A stretch of 48,142 nt of DNA from Ferruginibacter sp. (GTDB lineage: Bacteria; Bacteroidota; Bacteroidia; Chitinophagales; Chitinophagaceae), in the NCBI GenBank assembly GCA_030157685.1, contig JAOAUI010000331.1, positions 1 to 48,142 on the forward strand, given 5' to 3'. The translations under genes and the position numbers were made by a program. Positions 7,749 through 16,797 of this stretch are shown here, piece by piece. How positions within the stretch are numbered: position 1 is the stretch's first letter; each line of letters begins with the position of its first letter. The notes under the pieces are model-generated. The model ran no database searches. It was not told the origin of the DNA and saw only the letters and a list, made by a program, of their open reading frames with translations.

Positions 7749-10700
7749 TTACTGTAGCAATAGTTTTTGTATAGCAATTTCTCCCGCATTGCTGATCTTA
7801 ATAAAATACAATCCTCTTGCAAACGCAGCTGTATTGATGTTGATTTTAGAAAGATTTGTTTTCTCTGTAAAAATTATATTGCCTGAAGCATTAAATAACT
7901 GAATGGTTGATGAAGCATTATTTATTCTATCCTTTGTTACAGTAATAAAATCCTTCGCCGGGTTTGGTGCAACAGTTATTGAATATCCTTTATCAAAATT
8001 GACAGGCCTTACAACAGATACCTGCAATCTTCCATCTTTATCAACTTCTTTAATACGATAGTAACTCATTCCATTCAATGGTAAATTATCGTACGCAGTA
8101 TATTCTACATGGTTACTGCTTATGCCTGCTGCTGCCATGCTGGCAATGGGTTTCCATGTTCTTCCATCGGCCGATCTTTCAATAATAAAATGACTGCTGT
8201 TGAATTCCTGTTCGGTACTCCAGCTAAGCTTTACAATTTTATCCTGTTTTTGTGCGGTGAAAGAACTGAAGGTAATGGGCAATGCTCCCAGATCAGAACG
8301 GGTGTACCAAACCGGCGCTGTAACCATTTTGCTGCTGCCATTGGTAATATCAATATAATAATAACCGGTAGCCAGGTTTGCTAAATTATCATCTACATAT
8401 AATAAACTGCTTCCGGTAGCCGAATATATTTCTGTTGCATTTACATTACTGCCCGGTATACCAAACATTACTTTTATTAAAGCACCTGCGGTGGAAGTAG
8501 AAACATCTGTAAGATTAACTGCAATAACCGGTGCACCTGCAGCAACCAGGCTGCTGCCCATGATCTGTGTGTTTAGGGTAAAGTCAATTTTAGTATCACA
8601 ATCCTGTGTGGCATACACATGCATATTGCGAAAACCGTTTATGATATTTGTTTTTGACAATGCAGGAGCAACAACTGCCGAGCGTGAGTATGTTGTTCTT
8701 CCGAAAGTAGTATTATGGTTATCGTGATCAATGGTTGGTGCAAGATGATAGCCCTTTGCCAACAACTTCTGATAGTACCACAAATAACTCATGGAAGAAC
8801 CGGGGTTACTGTATGTTGTATTGGTGGATGTTGAAGGCCCGCTCTCTACAGCTGTTAAAGCAACTGCAGCATCAAATGTTGCGCTGTAGCCAATGTTGGC
8901 AAGGTTGCCGTAATCATTATCGTTTGGATGTGCCAGCGATGCAAAAGTATTGGTAGCGCTGTTGTTATTTACTGTTTGAAACAATCCGGTTCCACTGGTA
9001 TAATCTGATTTGGCAATAAAATCATTGTAATTATTGGTAGCGCCCCAGCCACCGCTGCCGCTTTCCCATCCCCATAAATTATTCATGCCATCACCATAAA
9101 CCAATACATGCCCGCCATTGCTGATAACGCCCCATTCCATACCATACAATGCAATGAATGATGGGTTTGCAGTGGTGAAATTGGTTGCCTGGGTTATACC
9201 CAAAACATAAGTACTGAGTTTATTACCAGGGTTATTGTTTGATGTATAATGATTGTGCTCAGATATGCCCAGGTAGTCCATGCATTGTGATGCCATGGCA
9301 TAGGTGTAATCATCGGCAGGTGTAAAGCCGGGGTTATCCTGGTTGCCATCCGAATAATCGGAGTGGGCGTGCAGGTTGCCAAAATAATAATTGTTTGCCG
9401 GGTCGTTGGTGGTAGTAGCATTTCCTTCCAGCGGGCTTACCGTTAAATATTTTGTACCACCGCTGCATAATTTATTAAATGCAAAAACATAAAAATAATA
9501 AGTTGTGCCTGCTGTAAGGCTTTGCGTTAAAAAACTTTTTTCAGCATTGTTCAATATAACAATACCTCCACCAATAGCATCGCCCAAATTATAATCGGTA
9601 TTGTTTAACGGGGTTGCTGATAAAGTGGGGCTAAGGCTCCTTATTACCAGATACGCATCGCAGCCGGTACCGGCATTAAATGACCCTGCAATGGCATTGC
9701 CGGAAACTGTAAATGAAATATTTGTTGGCTGTGCTGTTGGTATGGCACAGGGCGCTAAATTGGCTGTTGATGTGGAGCCGCTTAACGGTGCTGTAACATT
9801 ATAAGCAGGCCCGTTGCTGCAACTGATATTGTTGTAACTGAAAATATAAAAATAGTAAAGCGTAATGGGCGATAAACCGGTTGCTGTAAAAGCGGTAAGA
9901 TTATTTTGCTGAACAACTGTTGCATTACCGATGATGTTACCTGCTGCATAATTAAATCCATTAACAGGGTTGTTGGTTAATGATGCTGCGGTGCTTCTTA
10001 AAACCAAATAACCATCTGTTGCGGCCGCTGCCGTAAATGAGCCGGGTATGGTATTTACCGCAGCGGTTCCAAAATTTAAAACAGTTGGTTGTGCTGCAGG
10101 TGTGGTGCAGGCAGGAAGCCCCACTAATGTTGCTGCATTACCCAGGAGTGGATTAACAGTTAAATATTTTACACTGCCGATACACACATTGTTTACCGAA
10201 AAAATATAAAAATAGTAAGTGGTAGATGCCGATAAACCTGTTGCAGAAAAACTTAACGCATTGCCATTGGCCACCACATAGCCATCACCAATATTATCTC
10301 CTAAAATATAGGTGGTGCCATCAACCGGTAAGGAAGTAAGGCTGTTATTGTTGCTTACAATAACAAGGTAGCTGTTTGGTGCCGGGCTTGCTGCAGTAAA
10401 GCTTCCGTCAATTGTTGAACTGGTTATGGCACCAAAAGTTAAATTGGTTGGTTGTGCGGTTGGGGTAGCACAGGCTATGTTTGGAACTGCAGTTATTGAT
10501 ACATTATCGATACTGATCTTTGGCCTTGCACCGGTAGCGCCACCGGTTCCGTTGTGATAATAAAACCTTAGCCTGGCCGTGGCCGAATTATTAAAAGCTG
10601 CCGGTAACGCCACACTGCTGATGCTGCCGGATGCTGCAATATTATTGGTAAAGTTTAAAACAAAGGCTGCAGTTACATCAGTAAAACTTGTTCCATCGGT

Positions 10701-11159
10701 GCTGGCATATACTCTTAAAGAGCCGTTGCGGCTGCCGGCTCCGCTAAAAATAACCGACCAGTCGAAACTGATGCTGCCTGCATCTACCCCCGTGAAATCT
10801 AAAAACAGGTCAATGGCTGCAGAAGTTGTGTTATCTGTTGTACCGGTTGATACCAGTACAATTGAACTGGTGGGTATTGTCTGATCGGTTCCTCTTTGCA
10901 CGCCGCCAGCACTGCCTGTTGTAAAAGTTGCTGTAGATGTGGTAACCCTGGTGCCAGATGGAATAGCCCCGGTTGCATTGATAGCTGCAGCTGCAAAACG
11001 GTTTGCACCAATGCCGGCTGCAAAATTATTGGTCCAGTTGGCAATGTCGGTAAAGTTTTCGGTATAGGTAAGCGATGGCTGCGAAGCCATGGGCACCGGC
11101 GTTTGCGCAAACGACATGGAAGCAAACAATACAAATGATAGTAACTGTATAAATCTCAT
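7749..11159 (-). CDS. T9SS-secreted PHP-domain (CehA/McbA-type) metallo-phosphoesterase with Fn3-like repeats
   Basis: A 1136-residue cell-surface or secreted protein. Order: signal peptide MRFIQLLSFVLFASMSFAQ; a beta-sandwich domain to about residue 225; three Fn3-like repeats of about 118 residues each (PTAQPTNLTFG-type starts, GTTYYFYIF-type ends) to about 585; a PHP domain from about 590 to 880; a C-terminal type A sorting domain (APNPAKDFITV ... GLYFIKIS). The PHP domain shows metal-binding histidines: GNLHAHSDYSDG (His597, His599), LGISEHNHY, FASLAHPNDNDYG and IDHDNHN. This resembles the CehA/McbA branch, which hydrolyses phosphoesters; the exact substrate is unknown. It is next to an exported EEP enzyme on the same strand, and the C-terminus predicts export by the type IX system and surface attachment. 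Confidence 0.85.
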   Translation of the reverse strand: MRFIQLLSFVLFASMSFAQTPVPMASQPSLTYTENFTDIANWTNNFAAGIGANRFAAAAINATGAIPSGTRVTTSTATFTTGSAGGVQRGTDQTIPTSSIVLVSTGTTDNTTSAAIDLFLDFTGVDAGSISFDWSVIFSGAGSRNGSLRVYASTDGTSFTDVTAAFVLNFTNNIAASGSISSVALPAAFNNSATARLRFYYHNGTGGATGARPKISIDNVSITAVPNIACATPTAQPTNLTFGAITSSTIDGSFTAASPAPNSYLVIVSNNNSLTSLPVDGTTYILGDNIGDGYVVANGNALSFSATGLSASTTYYFYIFSVNNVCIGSVKYLTVNPLLGNAATLVGLPACTTPAAQPTVLNFGTAAVNTIPGSFTAAAATDGYLVLRSTAASLTNNPVNGFNYAAGNIIGNATVVQQNNLTAFTATGLSPITLYYFYIFSYNNISCSNGPAYNVTAPLSGSTSTANLAPCAIPTAQPTNISFTVSGNAIAGSFNAGTGCDAYLVIRSLSPTLSATPLNNTDYNLGDAIGGGIVILNNAEKSFLTQSLTAGTTYYFYVFAFNKLCSGGTKYLTVSPLEGNATTTNDPANNYYFGNLHAHSDYSDGNQDNPGFTPADDYTYAMASQCMDYLGISEHNHYTSNNNPGNKLSTYVLGITQATNFTTANPSFIALYGMEWGVISNGGHVLVYGDGMNNLWGWESGSGGWGATNNYNDFIAKSDYTSGTGLFQTVNNNSATNTFASLAHPNDNDYGNLANIGYSATFDAAVALTAVESGPSTSTNTTYSNPGSSMSYLWYYQKLLAKGYHLAPTIDHDNHNTTFGRTTYSRSAVVAPALSKTNIINGFRNMHVYATQDCDTKIDFTLNTQIMGSSLVAAGAPVIAVNLTDVSTSTAGALIKVMFGIPGSNVNATEIYSATGSSLLYVDDNLANLATGYYYIDITNGSSKMVTAPVWYTRSDLGALPITFSSFTAQKQDKIVKLSWSTEQEFNSSHFIIERSADGRTWKPIASMAAAGISSNHVEYTAYDNLPLNGMSYYRIKEVDKDGRLQVSVVRPVNFDKGYSITVAPNPAKDFITVTKDRINNASSTIQLFNASGNIIFTEKTNLSKININTAAFARGLYFIKISNAGEIAIQKLLLQ

Positions 11160-11209
11160 CTTGAACCGGCTTTTATGAAAAGGATATTTGATTGATTAAA
11201 TGGTTTTTA

Positions 11210-11217
11210 CAAAACTA
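11210..11217 (-). promoter_or_regulatory. -7 box upstream of the PHP-domain gene
   Basis: On the minus strand TAGTTTTG matches TAnnTTTG perfectly, about 50 bases before the start codon. The repeat array lies immediately upstream of this promoter. The -33 element is weak. Confidence 0.5.
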
Positions 11218-11273
11218 TCATAAATAAAGCTAAACACCTACCCACATACATAACCCGGTGGGAAAATTACACT

Positions 11274-11484
11274 CAAAAATGAGGTTGCCAACCCCATACA
11301 TGCGGTTGCAAACCCCATGCATGGGGTTTGCAACCGCAAAGTTGAGGTTGTATAACCTCAAAAATGGGGTTACCTAATGTCAAATTTGGGGTATGCAACC
11401 ACATAAATGAGGTTACCTAACTTCAAAAATGGGGTTACCCAACCCCAAAGATGGGGTTTGCAGGCTCAAAAATGGGGGTGGCAC
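11274..11484. repeat. Degenerate 21-22 bp tandem array, about ten units
   Basis: About ten head-to-tail units with consensus CAAAAATGGGGTTacCtAACC fill the space between two minus-strand genes. Unit length stays at 21-22 bp while the sequence drifts; GGGGTT and AACCCC words alternate, so neighbouring units can pair with one another. No reading frame crosses the array on either strand. A further CCCAC/GTGGG hairpin precedes it at 11241-11262. Confidence 0.75.
11301..11338. repeat. 38-bp perfect palindrome inside the array
   Basis: TGCGGTTGCAAACCCCATG is followed immediately by its exact reverse complement with no spacer. It could extrude as a 19-bp cruciform or fold as a hairpin in RNA. It arises where two array units meet in opposite orientation. 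Confidence 0.9.
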
Positions 11485-11490
11485 AATAAA

Positions 11491-11514
11491 AAAACCTGCC
11501 GTTAAGCAGGTTTT
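11491..11514 (-). terminator. Terminator after the EEP gene
   Basis: AAAACCTGC / GCAGGTTTT with a 6-nt loop forms a perfect 9-bp stem with T runs on both strands. It closes the minus-strand EEP transcript before the repeat array. Confidence 0.8.
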
Positions 11515-11555
11515 TAAGCAATAGGTTTTTATTTGTACCTGATAATATATCAGTA

Positions 11556-12599
11556 TCAATTTACTTTCTTAAGCATAGTTACATAAACCGGAAAATGATC
11601 GCTGTAGCCATAATTGTACGTGGTTCCATCCCAGGTTCTTTTTGGATAGCTTTTGTATTTACCGGTTTTTTGTACCAGAAATTCTCTGTTAAAAATATTG
11701 GCTCTGTAAAAATGATAGCCGGCCTGGTTTTTATCAAGCCATCCTTTTGATACCACTATCTGGTCAAATAATCCCCAGGCATCCTGGTAAGCAATGGTAC
11801 CAATCCCTTTTTTATAAAAATCGAACCAGGGGTTGTACAGGCCGCCATCTTTTAAACCGTCGGCAGTTCCTTTAGCACCCAGCACTTTTGTAAGGCTGGG
11901 GCTGGTAGGGTCATCATTCAAATCGCCCATGATAACAATTTTTGACTGGATGTTAATAGCCATTAATGAGTCAACAATTCTTTTTACAACACCGGCAGCA
12001 GCGGCCCTTGCAGGTATAGAGCGTTCCTCGCCGCCTGAACGTGAAGGCCAGTGGCCTACCATTACATGTACGGTATCTCCATCCAGGATTCCTTTTGCAT
12101 ATAATATATCACGGGTAAAATAAGAATCTTTAGATCCGCCGGGAAGTTTTACAAAAAGTGGTACACTATATAAAGGCGTAAAATATTTGGGATTATACAG
12201 TAAGCCTACATCAATACCCCTGGCATCGGGCGAATCGTAATGGATAATTTTGAGGTTGCGGCCCTTTAAATTTTTGTGTTTTACCAGTATGTTTAATACG
12301 GTATCGTTTTCAATTTCGGCTACGCCCAATATGGCCAGGCCATCGGGGTTAAGATCGGTGCCCATCTGCATAATTACTGAACTCAGCCGCTCAACCTTAT
12401 CTAAAAATATACGGGTGTTGTAATGCCGTTCGCTGTTTGGCAAAAACTCCTCATCATCCACCGCGGGGTTATTAACCGTATCGTAATAGTTTTCAAGATT
12501 ATAAAACCCGATGAGAGAAGGCTTGTAGTTTTCCTTTTGGGCGTAACCTGCTGTAATTGACAGGATTGCAAAAGCAAAAGTTAATAAAATTTTATTCAT
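11556..12599 (-). CDS. Exported endonuclease/exonuclease/phosphatase (EEP) family enzyme
   Basis: A 347-residue exported enzyme with signal peptide MNKILLTFAFAILSITAGYA. The EEP (DNase I-like) catalytic set is present: FYNLENYYDT, the metal-binding glutamate in LGVAEIENDTV, DARGIDVGLLY, the HWPSRSGGE catalytic-histidine block, GDLNDDP (residues 225-231) and the terminal SDHFPV (Asp334, His335). Such enzymes cleave phosphodiesters in nucleic acids or phosphomonoesters in other substrates using Mg2+; this one acts outside the inner membrane. The start is fixed by the signal peptide and a perfect promoter 20 bases upstream. The open frame continues further upstream but would overlap the divergent receptor gene. 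It is divergent from the TonB-dependent receptor and DUF5689 lipoprotein, suggesting a joint scavenging role. Confidence 0.88.
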   Translation of the reverse strand: MNKILLTFAFAILSITAGYAQKENYKPSLIGFYNLENYYDTVNNPAVDDEEFLPNSERHYNTRIFLDKVERLSSVIMQMGTDLNPDGLAILGVAEIENDTVLNILVKHKNLKGRNLKIIHYDSPDARGIDVGLLYNPKYFTPLYSVPLFVKLPGGSKDSYFTRDILYAKGILDGDTVHVMVGHWPSRSGGEERSIPARAAAAGVVKRIVDSLMAINIQSKIVIMGDLNDDPTSPSLTKVLGAKGTADGLKDGGLYNPWFDFYKKGIGTIAYQDAWGLFDQIVVSKGWLDKNQAGYHFYRANIFNREFLVQKTGKYKSYPKRTWDGTTYNYGYSDHFPVYVTMLKKVN

Positions 12600-12618
12600 A
12601 GCTTTTTCTGATAATGGG

Positions 12619-12626
12619 CAAAGGTA
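12619..12626 (-). promoter_or_regulatory. -7 box of the EEP gene
   Basis: The minus strand reads TACCTTTG, a perfect Bacteroidota -7 box, with a TTG about 18 bases upstream. It lies 19 bases before the EEP start and supports that start choice. Confidence 0.7.
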
Positions 12627-12709
12627 TAGATATGTACCAGATGGCAAGAATTTCAATATGACTAATATGTTAATCCTGAAAAAATATACCCAAAAACCCA
12701 TGAATAGCC

Positions 12710-12717
12710 TACATTTG
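12710..12717 (+). promoter_or_regulatory. -7 box of the TonB-dependent receptor gene
   Basis: TACATTTG is a perfect TAnnTTTG match 26 bases before the receptor start. With the minus-strand box about 85 bases away, the two promoters form a compact divergent control region. Confidence 0.6.
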
Positions 12718-12743
12718 CTCGATTTTTTTAACAAAACAATTAT

Positions 12744-15323
12744 ATGAGTAAAATTAAACACTGCTTTCTTATTGTAATGCTTCTGGCAGGCTTGATACCT
12801 GCAGCATTTTCGCAGGTAGATCCCAAGACAGCACCCGCAGTTCCAGACACAACTATTGTTGAAGTACTTAGTGAAACCAACACGGATAATATCCCGGTAA
12901 TTTCGCTGGATGAAAATGATGGGCAGGATGGAAGTGCACAGAATATTTCTTCGCAACTTGGTGCCGGAAGAGATCCTTTTTTAAACGCTGCCACTTTTAA
13001 ATTTGGTGCAGTACGTTTTCGCATCAGGGGATATGATGCTGACAATTTCAACACATATATTAACGGATCGCCCATGGAAAACCTGGATAACGGTTTTACT
13101 CCTTATGGCCAGTGGGGCGGATTGAATGATGTATTGCGTAACCGGGAATCAACATCCGGATTAAAATCTACCACTTTTGGTTATGGCGACATTGGAGGTT
13201 CAACCTTTTTTGATACGAGAGCTTCGTACCAACGTAAGCAAACCAGCATCAACTATGCTTCATCAAACCGTAACTACAATAACCGTATCATGCTTACGCA
13301 TTCTACCGGTTTAAACAGCAAGGGCTGGGCATTTTCTTTTTCTGCATCACGCCGCTGGGCTACCGAAGGTTACTCTGACGGAACCTATTATGATGGCTGG
13401 TCTTTCTTTGCAGGAGTTGACAAACGCTTTAACGACCGCCACCTGTTATCATTTGTTGCTTTTGGTACACCAACCGAAAATGGCCGCCAGGGCTCATCTA
13501 CACAGGAAATGCTGAATATTGCGGGTACAAACTATTATAATCCTTACTGGGGTTATCAAAATGGTAAAAAAAGAAATGCCAGTGTTGCAAAATCTTTTCA
13601 GCCGGTTGGTATATTAACCCACGATTGGAAAATATCTGATAAAACATCACTATTAACATCAGCCGCACTTACTTATGGTAAAAGAAGTACTACCGGGCTC
13701 GACTGGTACAATGCTGCCGACCCCAGGCCAGACTATTACCGTTATTTACCAAGCTACCAGCTTGACCCTGTTTATGGAGAACAGTTAAGGCAGACAATGA
13801 TGAACGATGTAAACAAACGCCAGATAAACTGGGATGGTTTGTACACTACAAACTACAATTCGTTTGATGTGGTGCGTAACGCCGGGGGTATTTTGGGCAA
13901 TGATGTTTCGGGCAAAAGATCTCATTATATTATTGAAGACCGTATCATTAATACAACAAAATATAATTTCAACAGTACACTTAATACTGCTGTTTCAGAA
14001 AATATAGCTTTTACTGCAGGCATTACCTACCAGGCACAAAACAATCATTATTATAAAGAAGTGGATGATTTGCTGGGCGGCGAATTTTATGTAGATGTAA
14101 ACCAGTTTGCAGAAAGGGATTTTCCTACCAACCCCAATGCCGGCCAGAATGATTTAAATAACCCAACCAGGATTGTGAAAGAAGGAGATAAATTCGGGTA
14201 TAACTATGATCTTAATATTAAAAAAGGGTCAGTTTGGCTGCAGGGTGTTTTTAAATTCCGTAAGGTGGATGTGTTTGTTGCAACCGAGCATACCTATACC
14301 AGCTTTTACCGCAAGGGCAATATAAAAACAGGGCTTTTTCCTGATAACTCTTATGGAAAATCGGCAACCTACAATTTTTATAATTCAAGTATCAAAGGAG
14401 GTTTAACCTATAAGATCAACGGGCGTAATTATCTTTTTGCAAATGGTTCTTACGGATCCCGTGCACCTTTTTTCGAAAACGCTTTTCTTGCGCCCAGAAC
14501 AAGGGACTTTGTTCAGGAAAACCTGAAATCAGAAGAGATACTTTCTGTGGAAGGTGGTTATGTGATGAATGCACCTAAATTAAAAATAAGGGCCACCGGT
14601 TATTATACACAGTTTAAAAACCAGCTGAACGTACTTACTTTTTATAATGATGATTTTAAGAATTTTGTAAACTACGCTTTAAGCAATATAGGGAAAGTGC
14701 ATGCCGGCCTTGAATTTGGTTTGGAAGCCAAATTGTATAAAGGATTGAGTTTAACTGCGGCCGCAGCTATTGGTCAATATACTTATAATACAAGGCAGAG
14801 TGCTACTGTAACAGCAGATAACAGCACAGTTGTATATGAAAAAAACACGGTGATCTATACAAAAGATTTTTATGTACCAACACCTCAGCAGGCTTATACC
14901 ATCGGGCTTGATTACCGTTCTCCAAAATTCTGGTTCATTAATGTGAACTTCAATTATTTTGATAAGATGTATCTTGATTTTAATCCTATACGGAGAACAG
15001 AAAGTGCTGTAAGCGGCGTACCTGAAGGTTCGCAACTATGGCACCAGATTATTGACCAGACTCAGTTAAAATCTCAATATACACTGGATGCCTTTGCAGG
15101 GTATAGCTGGTTGATGAATCGCCGTTTCCACTCACTAAAGAAAAGACATTTCCTGGTGTTTAATGTGGGCGTGAACAATATTTTAAACAACACCAATATT
15201 GTATCGGGTGGTTTTGAACAACTCCGTTTTGATTTTGCACAAAAGAATATTGAAAAATTCGGCAACCGTAATTTTTATGCTTACGGCATCAATTATTTTG
15301 CAAGCGTAGGCCTGCGTTTTTAA
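12744..15323 (+). CDS. TonB-dependent outer-membrane receptor
   Basis: An 859-residue outer-membrane receptor with signal peptide MSKIKHCFLIVMLLAGLIPA ending AFSQ. The plug domain spans roughly residues 55-170 (RFRIRGYDADNFNTYINGSP, GGLNDVLRN, GYGDIGGSTFF). The 22-strand barrel follows with alternating aromatic strands and ends in INYFASVGLRF with a C-terminal Phe. The usual Bacteroidota N-terminal carboxypeptidase-like/CNA-B domain of SusC-type receptors is absent, so it is not a SusC. It should import a ligand across the outer membrane using TonB energy. It forms an operon with the DUF5689 lipoprotein 43 bases downstream and faces an exported nuclease/phosphatase gene, which points to nucleic-acid or phosphoester products as ligands (inference). 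Confidence 0.88.
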   Translation: MSKIKHCFLIVMLLAGLIPAAFSQVDPKTAPAVPDTTIVEVLSETNTDNIPVISLDENDGQDGSAQNISSQLGAGRDPFLNAATFKFGAVRFRIRGYDADNFNTYINGSPMENLDNGFTPYGQWGGLNDVLRNRESTSGLKSTTFGYGDIGGSTFFDTRASYQRKQTSINYASSNRNYNNRIMLTHSTGLNSKGWAFSFSASRRWATEGYSDGTYYDGWSFFAGVDKRFNDRHLLSFVAFGTPTENGRQGSSTQEMLNIAGTNYYNPYWGYQNGKKRNASVAKSFQPVGILTHDWKISDKTSLLTSAALTYGKRSTTGLDWYNAADPRPDYYRYLPSYQLDPVYGEQLRQTMMNDVNKRQINWDGLYTTNYNSFDVVRNAGGILGNDVSGKRSHYIIEDRIINTTKYNFNSTLNTAVSENIAFTAGITYQAQNNHYYKEVDDLLGGEFYVDVNQFAERDFPTNPNAGQNDLNNPTRIVKEGDKFGYNYDLNIKKGSVWLQGVFKFRKVDVFVATEHTYTSFYRKGNIKTGLFPDNSYGKSATYNFYNSSIKGGLTYKINGRNYLFANGSYGSRAPFFENAFLAPRTRDFVQENLKSEEILSVEGGYVMNAPKLKIRATGYYTQFKNQLNVLTFYNDDFKNFVNYALSNIGKVHAGLEFGLEAKLYKGLSLTAAAAIGQYTYNTRQSATVTADNSTVVYEKNTVIYTKDFYVPTPQQAYTIGLDYRSPKFWFINVNFNYFDKMYLDFNPIRRTESAVSGVPEGSQLWHQIIDQTQLKSQYTLDAFAGYSWLMNRRFHSLKKRHFLVFNVGVNNILNNTNIVSGGFEQLRFDFAQKNIEKFGNRNFYAYGINYFASVGLRF

Positions 15324-15366
15324 CAGATAATACAAACAAGTAAATAAACTTTTTAAAATAAACATT

Positions 15367-16710
15367 ATGAACAAGATTTTAAAATTAATGACTGCGGTAA
15401 TAATGGTTTTAACAGCCGTTACATTCACTGCCTGTAAAAAAACTTTTGATAATCCGCCCGGCCCGGCCGATCCGGCTATAGTTGCCAACACTTCTATTGC
15501 AGCCTTAAAAGCTATGCATACTTCATCCGGTGCCTATAACGTAATTACAACTGATATTATCATATCAGGTGTTGTTGTTGCTGATGATAAAAGCGGAAAT
15601 TTATATAAGCAGTTATATATTGAAGATGCAACCGGCGGATTACAGATTCTCCTGGATGCAACAAACCTATATGGCACATACCCTGTTGGTCGCAGGATTT
15701 TTATACGTTGCAACGGCCTTTGCATAAGCGATTACAACGGAACCATGGAGCTGGGTGTTAAAGCTACTGTTGCCGGTTTACCATCCATTGAAGGTATTCC
15801 CGGCGGCCTGATAGACCGCTATGTGGTTGGCGGATCAATCAATAATCCTGTTGTGCCTCATGTAGTAACACTGGCACAACTTACAACCGGCATGCAGGAC
15901 AAATACCTTGGAAGCTTAATACAACTGGATGGTTTTGCATTTACAAATCTTAATACCACTTATTCTGACACGTCTGCTTATAAAAGCACTGTGAACCTGG
16001 ATATAAGAAATTGTGCCGGTCAAACCATTATTGTTCGTACAAGTGCTTATGCAAATTTTGCTGCACAACAGGTAGCACAGGGCCGTGGAAGTATCTATGC
16101 TATTTATACAACTTTTGGAACTACAAAACAATTGATCCTCAGGAGTGCTGATGATGTGAAATTTACAGATCCATATGCATGTCCTTTACCTCCCGGTACA
16201 GTTTTTTTCCAGGATTTTGAAACCATTGGTGCCAATAATGGTACGCTGAGTTTAGCCGGTTGGAAAAACATAGGTGAAACCGGTGGTGTTTCTTATCAAA
16301 ATGCAGTATTCGGTTCGGTAAAGTGTGCAAAAGTTACAGCATTTGGTACAGGCGCATCAACTGTTTCAAGCTGGTTAATAACGCCGGCTATCAGCCTTAC
16401 AGGAACCACAGCGCCTAAACTTACTTTTTTACAGGCAGCAGGTTTTGCAACCGGTGCTACCGTTTTACAGGTACTGGTATCTACCAATTATGCCGGCAGC
16501 AATACACCTTCAACATCAACCTGGACATCGATCTATTCAAACACTGCTACAACACCTACCAGTGGTTTTGGAACTTTAACCAGTATTGGTAATCTGAATT
16601 TAACTCCATGGATAGGTCAAACGATCTATATCGCATTTAAATACGATGGCGGCGACCCAACCAAGACAACAACTTATGAGTTTGATGATGTAAAAGTTAC
16701 AGCGAACTAA
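15367..16710 (+). CDS. DUF5689 lipoprotein with choice-of-anchor-type C-terminal domain
   Basis: A 447-residue protein. The N-terminus MNKILKLMTAVIMVLTAVTF ends in TACKK, a lipobox-like site with Cys23, so it is probably a lipoprotein at the outer membrane. Residues of about 40-265 (DIIISGVVVADDKSGNLYKQ, LYIEDATGGLQILLDATNLY, GRRIFIRCNGLCISDYNGTM, and QLILRSADDVKF) match the DUF5689 family, an OB-fold-like domain often encoded beside extracellular nucleases and TonB-dependent receptors in Bacteroidota. The remainder (FFQDFETIGANNGTLSLAGW ... YEFDDVKVTAN) is a jelly-roll of the choice-of-anchor/CBM-like type. It follows the receptor in the same transcript and is ended by a 13-bp terminator stem. 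Its likely role is substrate binding at the surface next to the receptor. Confidence 0.8.
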   Translation: MNKILKLMTAVIMVLTAVTFTACKKTFDNPPGPADPAIVANTSIAALKAMHTSSGAYNVITTDIIISGVVVADDKSGNLYKQLYIEDATGGLQILLDATNLYGTYPVGRRIFIRCNGLCISDYNGTMELGVKATVAGLPSIEGIPGGLIDRYVVGGSINNPVVPHVVTLAQLTTGMQDKYLGSLIQLDGFAFTNLNTTYSDTSAYKSTVNLDIRNCAGQTIIVRTSAYANFAAQQVAQGRGSIYAIYTTFGTTKQLILRSADDVKFTDPYACPLPPGTVFFQDFETIGANNGTLSLAGWKNIGETGGVSYQNAVFGSVKCAKVTAFGTGASTVSSWLITPAISLTGTTAPKLTFLQAAGFATGATVLQVLVSTNYAGSNTPSTSTWTSIYSNTATTPTSGFGTLTSIGNLNLTPWIGQTIYIAFKYDGGDPTKTTTYEFDDVKVTAN

Positions 16711-16726
16711 AAATTATAATTGCAAT

Positions 16727-16766
16727 AATAAGCGTCATGTTCATTTATGCATGACGCTTATTTTTC
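16727..16766 (+). terminator. Terminator after the DUF5689 gene
   Basis: AATAAGCGTCATG / CATGACGCTTATT, a perfect 13-bp stem with a 10-nt loop, is followed by TTTTC. It ends the receptor-lipoprotein transcript only about 30 bases before the next gene. Confidence 0.85.
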
Positions 16767-16797
16767 TTTCAGAAGACAAACTTCAAAAATGGGTATC

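Noticed and set aside
7612-7902. 96-codon plus-strand frame with a TTKHTKV repeat
   Set aside because: It is the translation of the 21-bp intergenic repeats running antisense into the end of the PHP-domain gene.
11274-11484. CRISPR array
   Set aside because: Units are 21-22 bp, degenerate and directly abutting, with no unique spacers and no cas genes nearby.
12600-12956. Upstream extension of the EEP reading frame
   Set aside because: The extension would cover the EEP promoter and the start of the divergent receptor gene; the downstream ATG gives a clean signal peptide.
16747-16797. Earlier in-frame starts of the large repeat protein
   Set aside because: The first lies inside the 13-bp terminator stem-loop; the start beginning MKKFYF gives a normal signal peptide.
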